In this document: one piece after another, positions 44,038 to 53,001 of the stretch
Layout: each line of letters begins with the position of its first letter
Position numbering within the stretch: position 1 is the first letter of the stretch
Assembly (NCBI GenBank): GCA_040830705.1
Contig: JBFOME010000008.1
Coordinates: 210,043-274,042, forward strand
Direction: 5' to 3'
Source of the DNA: Ruegeria_C sp040830705
GTDB taxonomy: Bacteria; Pseudomonadota; Alphaproteobacteria; Rhodobacterales; Rhodobacteraceae
DNA length: 64,000 bases
The notes under the pieces: generated by a model
The model's input: the letters and a program-made list of their open reading frames with translations, nothing else
Told to the model about the DNA's origin: nothing
The model's database searches: none
Translations under genes and position numbers: made by a program

Positions 44038-45129
44038 CTAGAGATCCAGATCGAGGATGCGGAGCAGGTCGAAACTGGCCGCCGCAACCCCAGTCGCGAC
44101 CTCCGCCTTTTCCACGCTGGTCAGGCTAGACCAGGTGCGTCCGGAATATTCGCCGTCCAAAATCACGGCATCCGCCTCTCCGGTCTCGACATCAAGTGTC
44201 AGGCTCAACTCGTCACTTTCCATCTGCAACGCATCGGCGCCTTGTGTCAGTTGCATCAGAGCGGCCGTCCGCTCTGCTTTCAACTGGACGATGCGTTGTT
44301 CGCGCTCGGCCTCGTTCAGAGCGCGGGCGTTGTCCATCTCCTTGCGCCAGGTTCGCATTGCCGCAAGAACCGCGCCGCCTGCGGTCAGCGGCAAGAGAGG
44401 CGGACAAAGCACGCCGATCACAACACCCAGACCCACACCGGCGCCAACCCCAGTTCCCACCGCCCGCCCACCTGCGTTCAGGCGCATCGATACGGGCTGA
44501 ATAATCACGTCCGAAACCGATCCGGATACCGTCTTTTGCAAGTTGCCAGCCAGTTTTGGAACCGATGAAAGGCGGGACATCGCGCCTGCCAGCCCGTCCT
44601 GAATGCTGCCACTCAGATCAGGTATCGCAGACACGGTCGATTTCGTGCTCTCCCACGCGCTCTGTGAGGCATCGGAAACGTTGTCTAAGGCGCGTGTGAA
44701 CATTGAAGACTTCTTGAACGGCGTGGCCGGCGGTTTTGCATAGCTAGCAAGGACATCAAGCTCGATCTTGGCGTCTGTCAGTGCGACCTGCTCGATCTTG
44801 TGTCTTGCAGCGCGCGCCAGCGAAGCGGCCCGGCTGACTGAAGCGAGGATTTGATGCTTTTCCTCATCACTCGCAGATTGCATCGCGGCAGATTCATCAA
44901 GCATGGAAAAGGCCGCAATCATGCTGGGCACATGCACCGTGTGAAAGGCCCGGTTCAGCCGCCACGCATTTGGATCTCGCGCCAGTGAGTCAAAGACAAT
45001 ATCGATATCTTCAGCGAGTGTACCTATGGCGCGGCGAAAGGCGCGATCCGATGTGGCGCGTTTTTCTGTAAGATCCCGAAGGACTTGTAGGGTTTCCAAA
45101 CGCGCCGCTGCATCGGTTTCACGGGTCAT
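44038..45129 (-). CDS. Unknown glycine-zipper membrane protein
   Basis: 363-residue protein not recognised. The first two thirds are helical and Ala-rich with no cysteine. Around residues 240-275 a glycine-zipper hydrophobic stretch (GGRAVGTGVGAGVGLGVVIG, then VLCPPLLPLTAGGAVLAA) could cross or insert in the membrane. A charged coiled-coil-like segment follows (ALNEAEREQRIVQLKAERTAAL), then an acidic end. The ATG at 45129 (MTRETDAAARLETLQ) is preferred over 45186. Same strand as the SDR but 143 bases away. Confidence 0.6.
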   Translation of the reverse strand: MTRETDAAARLETLQVLRDLTEKRATSDRAFRRAIGTLAEDIDIVFDSLARDPNAWRLNRAFHTVHVPSMIAAFSMLDESAAMQSASDEEKHQILASVSRAASLARAARHKIEQVALTDAKIELDVLASYAKPPATPFKKSSMFTRALDNVSDASQSAWESTKSTVSAIPDLSGSIQDGLAGAMSRLSSVPKLAGNLQKTVSGSVSDVIIQPVSMRLNAGGRAVGTGVGAGVGLGVVIGVLCPPLLPLTAGGAVLAAMRTWRKEMDNARALNEAEREQRIVQLKAERTAALMQLTQGADALQMESDELSLTLDVETGEADAVILDGEYSGRTWSSLTSVEKAEVATGVAAASFDLLRILDLDL

Positions 45130-45272
45130 TCTGGCGTTGCTCCTGATGCAATCCGTTTCGACATGCCGCCGCTGACGCTTGGCCACTCGAATTGGACTTA
45201 AGCCCGAGGAAATGCCAGATCAACCCGCCTGTGAGCCACACACGGATGCGATTGGTGATGCGTGCAGATCGG

Positions 45273-45977
45273 TTACACCGAACGGGTAATCCCGCCATCC
45301 ACCCGGATGTTCTGACCGGTGATATAGCCCGCACCCTCTGACGCGAGGAAGGCGACGACCGACGCAATCTCCTCATAGCTGTTGCCATAGCGGCCCATCG
45401 GAACGCGGGATCGGAACTCTTCTTTTTCCGGCAGACTGTCGATGAAACCCGGCAGCACATTGTTCATGCGGATGTTCACGGGCGCGTAGCGATCCGAGAA
45501 TAGCTTGGTGAAGGCTGCCAACCCTGCGCGAAAGACGCCGGAGGTGGGAAAGACAGGGTCCGGTTCAAACGCTGCAAACGTCGAGATATTTATGATCGAC
45601 CCACCGCCCTGTGCCTGCATGATCGGGGTCACGAGACGTGAGGGTCGCACTGCATTGAGGAAATAGACCTCCATTCCCTGATGCCAGTCCTCGTCGCTGA
45701 GTGCCAGAATGTCATCGCGGGGGCCGTGGCCTGCGGAGTTGACCAATACATCGACGCGGCCCCAATGGGCCATCGCCGCGTCCACCAGCCGTTGCAGATC
45801 GTCATTTGACTGGTTCGAGCCGGTTATGCCCACGCCGCCCAGATCACGGGCCAGCGCCTCGCCCTTGCCCGAAGAGGACAGAATGCCCACCTTGAACCCG
45901 TCCGCCGCCAGTCGCCGTGCCGCATCAGCGCCCATACCGCTGCCACCCGCCGAGATCAGAGCCACTTTCTCTGTCAT
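45273..45977 (-). CDS. Short-chain dehydrogenase family protein without the YxxxK pair
   Basis: 234-residue SDR with a clear NAD(P) site (SAGGSGMGADAARRL, LVNSAGHGPRD) and C-terminal RVDGGITRSV. At the catalytic position, where YxxxK is expected, it reads SGVFR in FPTSGVFRAGLAAFTK, so both tyrosine and lysine are replaced. The rest of the fold is intact, so it is not a decayed gene; it may use other residues or only bind nucleotide. Divergent from the dehalogenase gene 172 bases away. Confidence 0.85.
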   Translation of the reverse strand: MTEKVALISAGGSGMGADAARRLAADGFKVGILSSSGKGEALARDLGGVGITGSNQSNDDLQRLVDAAMAHWGRVDVLVNSAGHGPRDDILALSDEDWHQGMEVYFLNAVRPSRLVTPIMQAQGGGSIINISTFAAFEPDPVFPTSGVFRAGLAAFTKLFSDRYAPVNIRMNNVLPGFIDSLPEKEEFRSRVPMGRYGNSYEEIASVVAFLASEGAGYITGQNIRVDGGITRSV

Positions 45978-46149
45978 GTCGCATACTCCTGCTGCTTTGC
46001 TGCGGCTTAGAATGCGAGTTCAGGAGTACCATTGCCAATCAGTTACGCGCCTCGTTGCCTGTAGAAAATCTACTGACATGAATAATGAGGCCGCGTCTGG
46101 CCTTGCCGCAGATCGCAGGGTAGACCTGTAGGGCCACGGGAGGAGGCGT

Positions 46150-49100
46150 ATGGGGTTCCGGCTTTTTTCAGATCGCAAACGCCCGGTTCACATGGGGCCC
46201 TATCCGCTGGAGCGGTTGGCGCGCCGCGCCGGTCCCGTGCGCTACGTCAACGTTCCTGCGATGGGGGATTTGAGCTTTCGCCGTCCCGACCGACCCGAGA
46301 GCATCGTCAACGCGATGGGCGAGTTCCAGGCGATGATGGATGCGATCCGCGAAGGGCATGAGAATGCTGCACGCTCGGAGATTCCGGATGACCCGCAGGA
46401 GAGGGCGGATCATCTCAAGGCGTTTGGATATTTTAACGATGCATCCATGATGGGGATCGGCCCGCTGGATGCTGCGGCGTTACTGCCGAAGCCGCGCCGC
46501 AATCCAGAAATCGACCGGCTGGCCCATGCGCTGAAGACCCGCCAGACAAAAACGCTGGCCTCGGGTATCGACATGATTATGGCCGATCTGAAAGAGGCGA
46601 TGGCGGCGGAGCCGAGCTCGATCGAAGGTCACTCCAGCGCCATCGTCTTTCTTTACGAACACCACCGCGATCCCGAACCGGGCGAGCCGGGCAGCGACTG
46701 GATCATCGACGCGCAAGACCATCGGGCCTGCCTACGCGCCACGGAAAACGCGGTGGTGATCGCGCAGTACATTCGGCTGCTGGGGTTCTCGGCACGGTCT
46801 CATAGCGTGACCTCGACCGACGTAGATCTGAACCGGCTGGCGGTGGCGGCGGGGTTGGCATCGGTCAAAAGCGGCGATCTGCACGCTCCCTGGCTCGGGC
46901 CGCGCTTTGGTCTGGCAGCGGTGACCACGGATATGGACCTGAGCCATGACCTGCCGCTGGTGCCGATGGCAGAACAGCCATGGTTTCGGACCAACGGCCC
47001 GGCCTGGTGGCTGGGTGCGGGCTTTGCCAAATCCGCGCTGAACCGCGATCCATATGCGCGGCGGCGCTATGTGGATGGGGCGCACCCGTTCGAAAATCTC
47101 AAACGCGTGGACAACCCCACGACATATATCGACGAAGCCAATGTGGCCCGTGTGCCCAAGCGCACCGACATGTTTGCACGCGCGCTGTTCGGCGATATGG
47201 GCAAGGCGTTGCAGGACGGTGCCAAGGGCGGAAAATACGTCATGAAATCCGCCCCAAGCTCGGCGCAGCGGCGGGCGCTGGGGGCGTTTGTGCTGCTGCA
47301 GGACGGACAAAGCGCCGAGGTCGAAAAGCCCACCGACGCCGCGCGCAACGCTGCCAATCTCAAGGCGGCCACCTATTTCCTCGGCGTCGACGCGGTGGGC
47401 CTGTCGCGCTGCCCCGACTGGGCGTGGTACTCGCATGACGCCACCGGAGAACCGATCGTGCCGCCCCATGATCAGGCCATCAGCATGATCATCGATCAGG
47501 GCTATGAGACCATGGAGGGCGCCAGCGGTGACGATTGGATCAGTGTGGCGCAATCAATGCGCGCCTATCTGCGGTTTTCGCTGCTCGGAGGCGTGATCGC
47601 CCAGCAAATCCGCAACCTCGGCTACAAGGCCCGTGCGCATACGGTGATGGATGGCGAGGTCCTACAACCACCGCTCCTGCTGCTGAGCGGGCTGGGTGAG
47701 GTAAGTCGCATCGGCGAGGTCATTCTGAACCCCTATCTGGGTCCGCGTCTGAAATCGGGCGCGGTGACCACCGACATGCCGATGAGTCATGACAAGCCAA
47801 TCGATTTCGGGCTGCAGCGTTTTTGTGAGGCGTGCAACAAATGCGCCCGCGAATGCCCATCCGGCGCGATCACTGCCGGGCCGAAGCGGATGTTCAACGG
47901 CTATGAGATCTGGAAGTCCGACAGCCAGAAATGCGCCACCTACCGGATCACCACGCCGGGCGGCGCGATGTGCGGGCGCTGCATGAAGACCTGTCCGTGG
48001 AACCTTGAGGGGATCTTCTCGGAACGCCCTTTCCGCTGGGCGGCTATGAACCTACCCGCCGCCGCGCCTGCTCTGGCGAAGCTGGACGATGCGGTGGGTA
48101 ATGGCGCGCTGAACGACACCAAGAAATGGTGGTGGGATATCGAGCGCGGCGAGGACGGCGCGTTTCGCTCGTCCGAGCACAAACTGAACCGGCGCGGGCT
48201 GCAAACCGATCTGGATCTAAAATACGAGGATCAGACGTTGGCGGTTTATCCCGCGCCTCTGGCCCCGCATCCCTGGCCCTATCCCTTCCCGATGGATCGC
48301 GAGGCCGGGATCGCGGCTTATGAGGCGCTGGTCGGCGCTGATGAATACAAGGCACGTTTGAGTGATGGCGATACCTCAATCATCCATCGCTACAGCATCG
48401 ACGGAGATGCGCCGGTCATGCAGGTTGAACTGTCCAAAGTGGACAGAATGACCGATGACGTGACCAAGTATGAGTTCACGACGCTCAATGGCGCGCCGCT
48501 GCCAAGCTGGTCCGCCGGGGCGCATTTGGACGTACTGGTTGCGCCAGAATACCTGCGGCAATATTCGATGTCTGGCGATCCCTCGGACCCGTCCAAATAC
48601 CAGATCGGGGTTCTGCGCGAAGATGATGGGCGGGGCGGCTCGGCACTGCTGCACCGGATCTTCAATGAGGGGCGCAAGGTGTTCATCTCGAAGCCGATCA
48701 ACCATTTCGAACTGGATGAAACGGCGAGCCGAACCTTTCTGATGGGCGGCGGTATCGGCATCACGCCGATGATCGCTTTTGCCCATCGGCTGCATGCACT
48801 GGGTGCGGAATTCGAACTACACTACTCGGCCAGCACGCGGGGCGCGGCGGGCTATCTGGATGATCTGAACTCGGTACCATGGGCGGATCGTGCTCATTTG
48901 CATATCTCGGATGAGGCGACGCGGGCGGATTTGATGGCGATCCTGTCAGGATATCAACCCGGCTGGCACGTCTATACTTGCGGGCCTGATCGCTACATGG
49001 ACGCGGTGCTGCAAGCCGCCGAGGCACAGGGTTTCCCGGAAGAGGCGCGGCATCTTGAATATTTCTCGGTCCCCGAACAGCCCGATTACGAAAACCACGA

Positions 49101-49362
49101 CTTCACGATAAGGCTGGCCCGCTCGGGTCGGGACATCCTTGTGCCAAAGAACAAGGATGCGGCGCAGGTTCTCGTAGAGCATGGCATTCATGTGGACATC
49201 AAATGCTCGGACGGCATCTGCGGGGTCTGCAAATGCGGGCTTGTATCCGGCGCGGTTGAGCATCGCGATTTTGTGCTGTCGGCCAAGCAACGTGAAGGCG
49301 CGCTCATCCTGTGTCAGTCGCGCGCGGCCGAGCCGGGCGGGGTGGTTGAGATCGATCTTTGA
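46150..49362 (+). CDS. Reductive dehalogenase fused to an NAD(P)H-dependent ferredoxin reductase
   Basis: 1070 residues. The first about 740 form a catabolic (non-respiratory) reductive dehalogenase: a cobalamin-binding core, then two [4Fe-4S] motifs at Cys559/562/565/569 and Cys595/608/611/615. The rest is a phthalate dioxygenase reductase-like module: flavin motif RQYSMSGDP, nucleotide region FLMGGGIGITPMIAF, and a plant-type [2Fe-2S] cluster at Cys1019/1024/1027/1055. BhbA-type enzymes with this layout remove bromine from phenols under air. There is no Tat signal or membrane anchor. VTTDM(D/P)(L/M)SHD occurs twice (residues about 257 and 540), a trace of internal duplication. Substrate unknown. 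Confidence 0.92.
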   Translation: MGFRLFSDRKRPVHMGPYPLERLARRAGPVRYVNVPAMGDLSFRRPDRPESIVNAMGEFQAMMDAIREGHENAARSEIPDDPQERADHLKAFGYFNDASMMGIGPLDAAALLPKPRRNPEIDRLAHALKTRQTKTLASGIDMIMADLKEAMAAEPSSIEGHSSAIVFLYEHHRDPEPGEPGSDWIIDAQDHRACLRATENAVVIAQYIRLLGFSARSHSVTSTDVDLNRLAVAAGLASVKSGDLHAPWLGPRFGLAAVTTDMDLSHDLPLVPMAEQPWFRTNGPAWWLGAGFAKSALNRDPYARRRYVDGAHPFENLKRVDNPTTYIDEANVARVPKRTDMFARALFGDMGKALQDGAKGGKYVMKSAPSSAQRRALGAFVLLQDGQSAEVEKPTDAARNAANLKAATYFLGVDAVGLSRCPDWAWYSHDATGEPIVPPHDQAISMIIDQGYETMEGASGDDWISVAQSMRAYLRFSLLGGVIAQQIRNLGYKARAHTVMDGEVLQPPLLLLSGLGEVSRIGEVILNPYLGPRLKSGAVTTDMPMSHDKPIDFGLQRFCEACNKCARECPSGAITAGPKRMFNGYEIWKSDSQKCATYRITTPGGAMCGRCMKTCPWNLEGIFSERPFRWAAMNLPAAAPALAKLDDAVGNGALNDTKKWWWDIERGEDGAFRSSEHKLNRRGLQTDLDLKYEDQTLAVYPAPLAPHPWPYPFPMDREAGIAAYEALVGADEYKARLSDGDTSIIHRYSIDGDAPVMQVELSKVDRMTDDVTKYEFTTLNGAPLPSWSAGAHLDVLVAPEYLRQYSMSGDPSDPSKYQIGVLREDDGRGGSALLHRIFNEGRKVFISKPINHFELDETASRTFLMGGGIGITPMIAFAHRLHALGAEFELHYSASTRGAAGYLDDLNSVPWADRAHLHISDEATRADLMAILSGYQPGWHVYTCGPDRYMDAVLQAAEAQGFPEEARHLEYFSVPEQPDYENHDFTIRLARSGRDILVPKNKDAAQVLVEHGIHVDIKCSDGICGVCKCGLVSGAVEHRDFVLSAKQREGALILCQSRAAEPGGVVEIDL

Positions 49363-49433
49363 TAGCACGGTATTGACCCTTGGCGCTGTGCGGCCACATC
49401 TCTACCGTGGCGTCGAAACGCAACGGGGGAGCC

Positions 49434-50207
49434 ATGATCGACTGGGACGACGCCTTTGACAACACAAGCTATGTGCCGGGTGCTGACAAGCTGGCTGCAC
49501 GCTGGGCGCGTGAGGCTCAGGCGTTTCGCGAGGGCCGCGGTGAGATCGACATCAGCTATGGTGATTGGTCACGCAATCGCTTGGATCTCTTCCAACCAGA
49601 CGGGGCATGTGCAGGGTTGGTTTTGTTTGTGCATGGCGGGTATTGGCACAAGCTCGACAAGAGCTACTGGTCGCATCTTGCCCACGGCCCGGTGTCGCGC
49701 GGATGGGCGGTTGCGATCCCCAGCTACACGTTGGCCCCCGAGGCCAGCCTGACGAAGATCGCAAACGAAATGGCGGCAGCCCTGCGCGTGGCGGCAGAGC
49801 GGGTCGATGGACCAGTGCGGCTGATCGGACATTCCGCGGGCGGCCATCTGGTTTCGCGCCTTGCCTGTGCCGATAGTCCGGCGTCAGGACGGCTGGACAG
49901 GGTGCTTTCGGTCAGCGGCATTCACGACCTGCGCCCCTTGTTGCACACGCGCATGAACGAGGTGCTCGGGCTGGACGCTGCCGAGGCCGAGGCCGAAAGC
50001 CCGGCGCTGCACGCACCACGCGAAGATGTGCAGGCCCTGTTTTGGGTCGGGGCGCAGGAGCGACCGGAATTGATCCGCCAGACCAGACTGATCGCCGAAG
50101 CATGGCAGGCCCCGAACATCTTTGAACCCGTTCAGGATCATTTTTCGGTGATCGAGGGGTTGGGGCGCCCGGATGCGCCGCTCTTGCAGGCTTTGCTGGA
50201 TGGATAA
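49434..50207 (+). CDS. Alpha/beta hydrolase, kynurenine formamidase-like
   Basis: 257-residue esterase/amidase. The oxyanion-hole motif is HGGYW, the nucleophile elbow is GHSAGGH, and a late QDHFSVIEGL supplies the histidine. The HGGYW form and length resemble arylformamidase-type hydrolases, but no other tryptophan-degradation gene is near. GGGAG lies just before the ATG at 49434; the frame open from 49380 adds an unlikely N-terminus. It follows the dehalogenase by 71 bases and may be co-transcribed. Confidence 0.83.
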   Translation: MIDWDDAFDNTSYVPGADKLAARWAREAQAFREGRGEIDISYGDWSRNRLDLFQPDGACAGLVLFVHGGYWHKLDKSYWSHLAHGPVSRGWAVAIPSYTLAPEASLTKIANEMAAALRVAAERVDGPVRLIGHSAGGHLVSRLACADSPASGRLDRVLSVSGIHDLRPLLHTRMNEVLGLDAAEAEAESPALHAPREDVQALFWVGAQERPELIRQTRLIAEAWQAPNIFEPVQDHFSVIEGLGRPDAPLLQALLDG

Positions 50208-50297
50208 TATCAGGTGCTGGTTGAGTGCGCCGTTATGGTCGATACGCCGACAGTCGAAAATTCTGGCGACCCGAAAATTACATCTTGGCAGTCACGC

Positions 50298-50339
50298 CCT
50301 GTTTCGAACACTTTAGGGTTGTTCGAAACAGGAGGATAG
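50298..50339 (+). promoter_or_regulatory. Hairpin covering the patatin ribosome-binding site
   Basis: A perfect 12-bp inverted repeat CCTGTTTCGAAC / GTTCGAAACAGG (50298-50309 and 50321-50332) with an 11-base loop. The right arm includes the first bases of AGGAGG (50330-50335), the ribosome site of the next gene. Folding would hide it. It could equally be a DNA operator. Confidence 0.45.
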
Positions 50340-51479
50340 ATGCGCCGTCTGATTCAGGTTTCTGGGATCGTAACACTCTGCCTGTTCGCGCTGCTTTTGC
50401 TCTATGGGCTGAGCGCGTTCCTCTATAACCGTTATCTGGTTGACTATCAGGTCGAGGTCGCCGGCTGGCCCGAGGCGGATGCGTTCAGCACTCCGGTGGT
50501 CTGGGAGCCCTCAACGCCACGCGTGCGCATTCTGGCGCTGGAAGGCGGGGCCATGTTCGGCCTAGCCGAGCTTGAGGTGCTCAAGGCGATCGAAGAAAAG
50601 TCCGGCAAACGCATCTACGAACTGTTCGATTTCGTGGCCGGTGCCTCGACCGGGGCGATCATCAGTGCTCTGTTGTTTTATCCGGATCCCGAAACCGGAG
50701 AGCCAATGACTGCAGAGGCGGCCATCGAGGCCTATACGAAGTTTGGCGCCGAGGTTCTGGAAACACCGCTATATCACAAGATCCTGACCGGAGGTGGGAT
50801 GTTTGGTCCGTTGATCCCCAACAAGGGTCGGATCGAGGTGTCCGAGCGGCTACTGGGTGATGGTCGGTTCAACGAATTACTGCGTCCAGCTATGTTCCCG
50901 GCCTTTTCGCAGCAGAACAACGGGTTGGCGATCTTTCGCAACTGGGACCCGGTCGAAGGCAATATGTATCTACGCGCCTTGTTGACCGGGGTGACCAGCG
51001 CGCCGATCTATTTTCCCGCCATCGTCTTTTCCGGCGCCCATGCGAACGGGCATTTCATCAGTGATGCCGCGATGATCCTGAACGCGCCGGGTGAGATGGC
51101 CTATTTGCACGCCCGCACCCATCTACCCGAGGCTGAGGAGTTTGTTGTTGTCGCCCTGGGCACCGTCAGATCACAACCGATCTCGCGCGAGATTGCCGAA
51201 GAAGGCGGCTTGATCCAATGGTTCAAGCCGATGATGCGCATGGTGTTCCGGGGCGAGGCCAGCGTCAGCGCGCATGCGCTGGAACGCCATTCTGGCTTTG
51301 ACTCGGCGATCGATGTGCAGGCGTTCTTTCTGGCGCCAGAGGAACCGGCGGAAGTTGATGAGTTCGACCCATCCCCGGCAAACATCGCCGCCATCCGCAA
51401 GTCCGGACGGACGTTTGCTACGGAAAACCAGGCGGACCTCGACAAGATCATTGGAATTCTGACTGCGCCGACAGGTTGA
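50340..51479 (+). CDS. Patatin-like phospholipase
   Basis: 379-residue lipid acyl hydrolase. An N-terminal membrane helix (VTLCLFALLLLYGLSAFLY) anchors it. The oxyanion loop is ALEGGAMFG, the nucleophile serine is in GASTGAI, and the catalytic aspartate is probably in ISDAAMILN, where DG(G/A) is usual and DAA is found. Strong AGGAGG precedes the ATG but lies partly in a hairpin. Likely acts on membrane phospholipids; substrate unknown. Confidence 0.88.
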   Translation: MRRLIQVSGIVTLCLFALLLLYGLSAFLYNRYLVDYQVEVAGWPEADAFSTPVVWEPSTPRVRILALEGGAMFGLAELEVLKAIEEKSGKRIYELFDFVAGASTGAIISALLFYPDPETGEPMTAEAAIEAYTKFGAEVLETPLYHKILTGGGMFGPLIPNKGRIEVSERLLGDGRFNELLRPAMFPAFSQQNNGLAIFRNWDPVEGNMYLRALLTGVTSAPIYFPAIVFSGAHANGHFISDAAMILNAPGEMAYLHARTHLPEAEEFVVVALGTVRSQPISREIAEEGGLIQWFKPMMRMVFRGEASVSAHALERHSGFDSAIDVQAFFLAPEEPAEVDEFDPSPANIAAIRKSGRTFATENQADLDKIIGILTAPTG

Positions 51480-51658
51480 AAGAGCCTGATTGAACCAGTT
51501 GGCACGGTCGCTTTTTTGCCCGAACTGTTCGTCTGTGATCAAAACCGCGGCGGGTGAATGATTTTCCGGTATTCGGATGATGGACGGGGGCAGGTTGCTG
51601 CACTAACGTCCCGGCAAGAACCCAGCGACTCTCCTGTCAGGACGTGTGAGGTAACGAG

Positions 51659-52525
51659 ATGAATTATCACAGCCCAGCCAGTTTTGCCGAAGCTTCTGCT
51701 CTGGCCGCCGCATCAACGGGCGTCACCCGTTTCCTTGCCGGCGGGACCGATGTTTTGGTGCAGCTGCGATCCGATCTGGTGACGCCCGATCTGCTGATCG
51801 ACATCAAGAAGATCGACGGCGTCAGCAAAATCACCCGCACAGACGAGGGCGGCTGGACCCTGGGTGTCGCCGTGACGGGGGCCGAAATGAGCGAGCATGG
51901 CGAGCTGGGACGCGACTGGCCCGGTATCGTCGAGGCGATGGACCTGATTGGCTCGACCCAGGTGCAGGGGCGCGCGACGCTGACGGGCAACCTGTGCAAC
52001 GGATCTCCGGCGGCGGATTCGGTGCCGGCCATGATCGCAGCCGGCGTCACGCTGACTGTAACCGGTCCCGATGGTGACCGTGTCGTGGCGGTCGAGGATA
52101 TCCCGACCGGGCCGGGCCGCACGTCACTGGCAAAGGGCGAGGTGATCTCGGCCGTTAACATTCCGCCGCGCGGCGACAACGCGGGTGATGCCTATCTGCG
52201 CTTTATTCCGCGCACCGAGATGGACATTGCCGTGGTCGGTTGCGGCGTCAGCCTGCGGCTGGAGGGCGACAAGATCATCGAAGCGCGGGTGTCGCTGGGG
52301 GCCGTGGCGCCGACCGTTCTGCTGGTCGAGGATTGCGCTGCGGCAATTGTCGGCACCACGTTGGACGAGGCAGCGCTTGAGGCGCTCGCGGCGGCAGCTT
52401 CAGCTGCCTGCAATCCGATTGACGATAAACGCGGTACCATCGCGTTCCGCACGGACGTGGCCGGGGTTCTGGCCAAACGTGCCGCCAAGATCGCCTATGC
52501 CCGCGCCAAGGGAGAAAACGCATGA
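51659..52525 (+). CDS. Molybdenum hydroxylase FAD subunit (CoxM-like, second cluster)
   Basis: 288-residue FAD-binding subunit of the xanthine dehydrogenase family, with FAD loops FLAGGTDVLVQLRSD near residue 25 and TLTGNLCNGSPAADS near residue 107. It is clearly different from coxM at 11.8 kb (the second loop lacks the GDPGNDMP form). GAGG precedes the ATG. The small-subunit start overlaps its stop (ATGA). Passes electrons from the [2Fe-2S] subunit to the acceptor. Confidence 0.92.
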   Translation: MNYHSPASFAEASALAAASTGVTRFLAGGTDVLVQLRSDLVTPDLLIDIKKIDGVSKITRTDEGGWTLGVAVTGAEMSEHGELGRDWPGIVEAMDLIGSTQVQGRATLTGNLCNGSPAADSVPAMIAAGVTLTVTGPDGDRVVAVEDIPTGPGRTSLAKGEVISAVNIPPRGDNAGDAYLRFIPRTEMDIAVVGCGVSLRLEGDKIIEARVSLGAVAPTVLLVEDCAAAIVGTTLDEAALEALAAAASAACNPIDDKRGTIAFRTDVAGVLAKRAAKIAYARAKGENA

Positions 52526-53001
52526 GCAAACTTCACGTATCCACCAAAGTGAACGGCGACGCGGTCGAATTCCTGTGCGACCCGCGCGAAACACTGCTCG
52601 ATTGCCTGCGCGACAAGCTGAACCTGACCGGCGCCAAGGAAGGCTGCGGTACTGGCGATTGCGGGGCCTGCTCCGTCACCGTCGATGGCCGTCTGGTCTG
52701 TTCCTGCCTGATGCTGGGGGTCGAGGCCGAGGGTAAGGAGATCGCCACCGTCGAGGGCATGGCCGAGGGTGAAGAGCTGCATCCGCTGCAGAAGAAATTC
52801 ATCGAATACGCCGCTCTGCAATGCGGGATATGCACGCCGGGTGTTCTGGTCGCAGCCAAAGCGCTGCTGGAAAAGAACCCGAACCCGACCGAAGAGGAAA
52901 CCCGGTATTGGCTGGCAGGCAATCTCTGCCGCTGCACCGGTTATGACAAGATCATTCGCGCCGTGATGGACACGGCGGCGGACATGCGGGAGGCATCGTA
53001 A
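52522..53001 (+). CDS. Molybdenum hydroxylase [2Fe-2S] subunit (CoxS-like, second cluster)
   Basis: 159-residue small subunit with both cluster motifs: GCGTGDCGACSVTVDG with SCLM, and CGICTPG with CRCTGY. The start overlaps the FAD subunit stop (ATGA); the large subunit ATG shares the last base of its TAA stop. It belongs to the second, non-CO type enzyme. Confidence 0.94.
   Translation: MSKLHVSTKVNGDAVEFLCDPRETLLDCLRDKLNLTGAKEGCGTGDCGACSVTVDGRLVCSCLMLGVEAEGKEIATVEGMAEGEELHPLQKKFIEYAALQCGICTPGVLVAAKALLEKNPNPTEEETRYWLAGNLCRCTGYDKIIRAVMDTAADMREAS

Noticed and set aside
46078..46131. 17-codon leader peptide before the dehalogenase gene
   Set aside because: Short, lacks a ribosome site and has no attenuator hairpins after it.
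45978..46149. Cobalamin riboswitch upstream of the B12-dependent dehalogenase
   Set aside because: The region is only 172 bases and no B12-box core or riboswitch-like fold was found.
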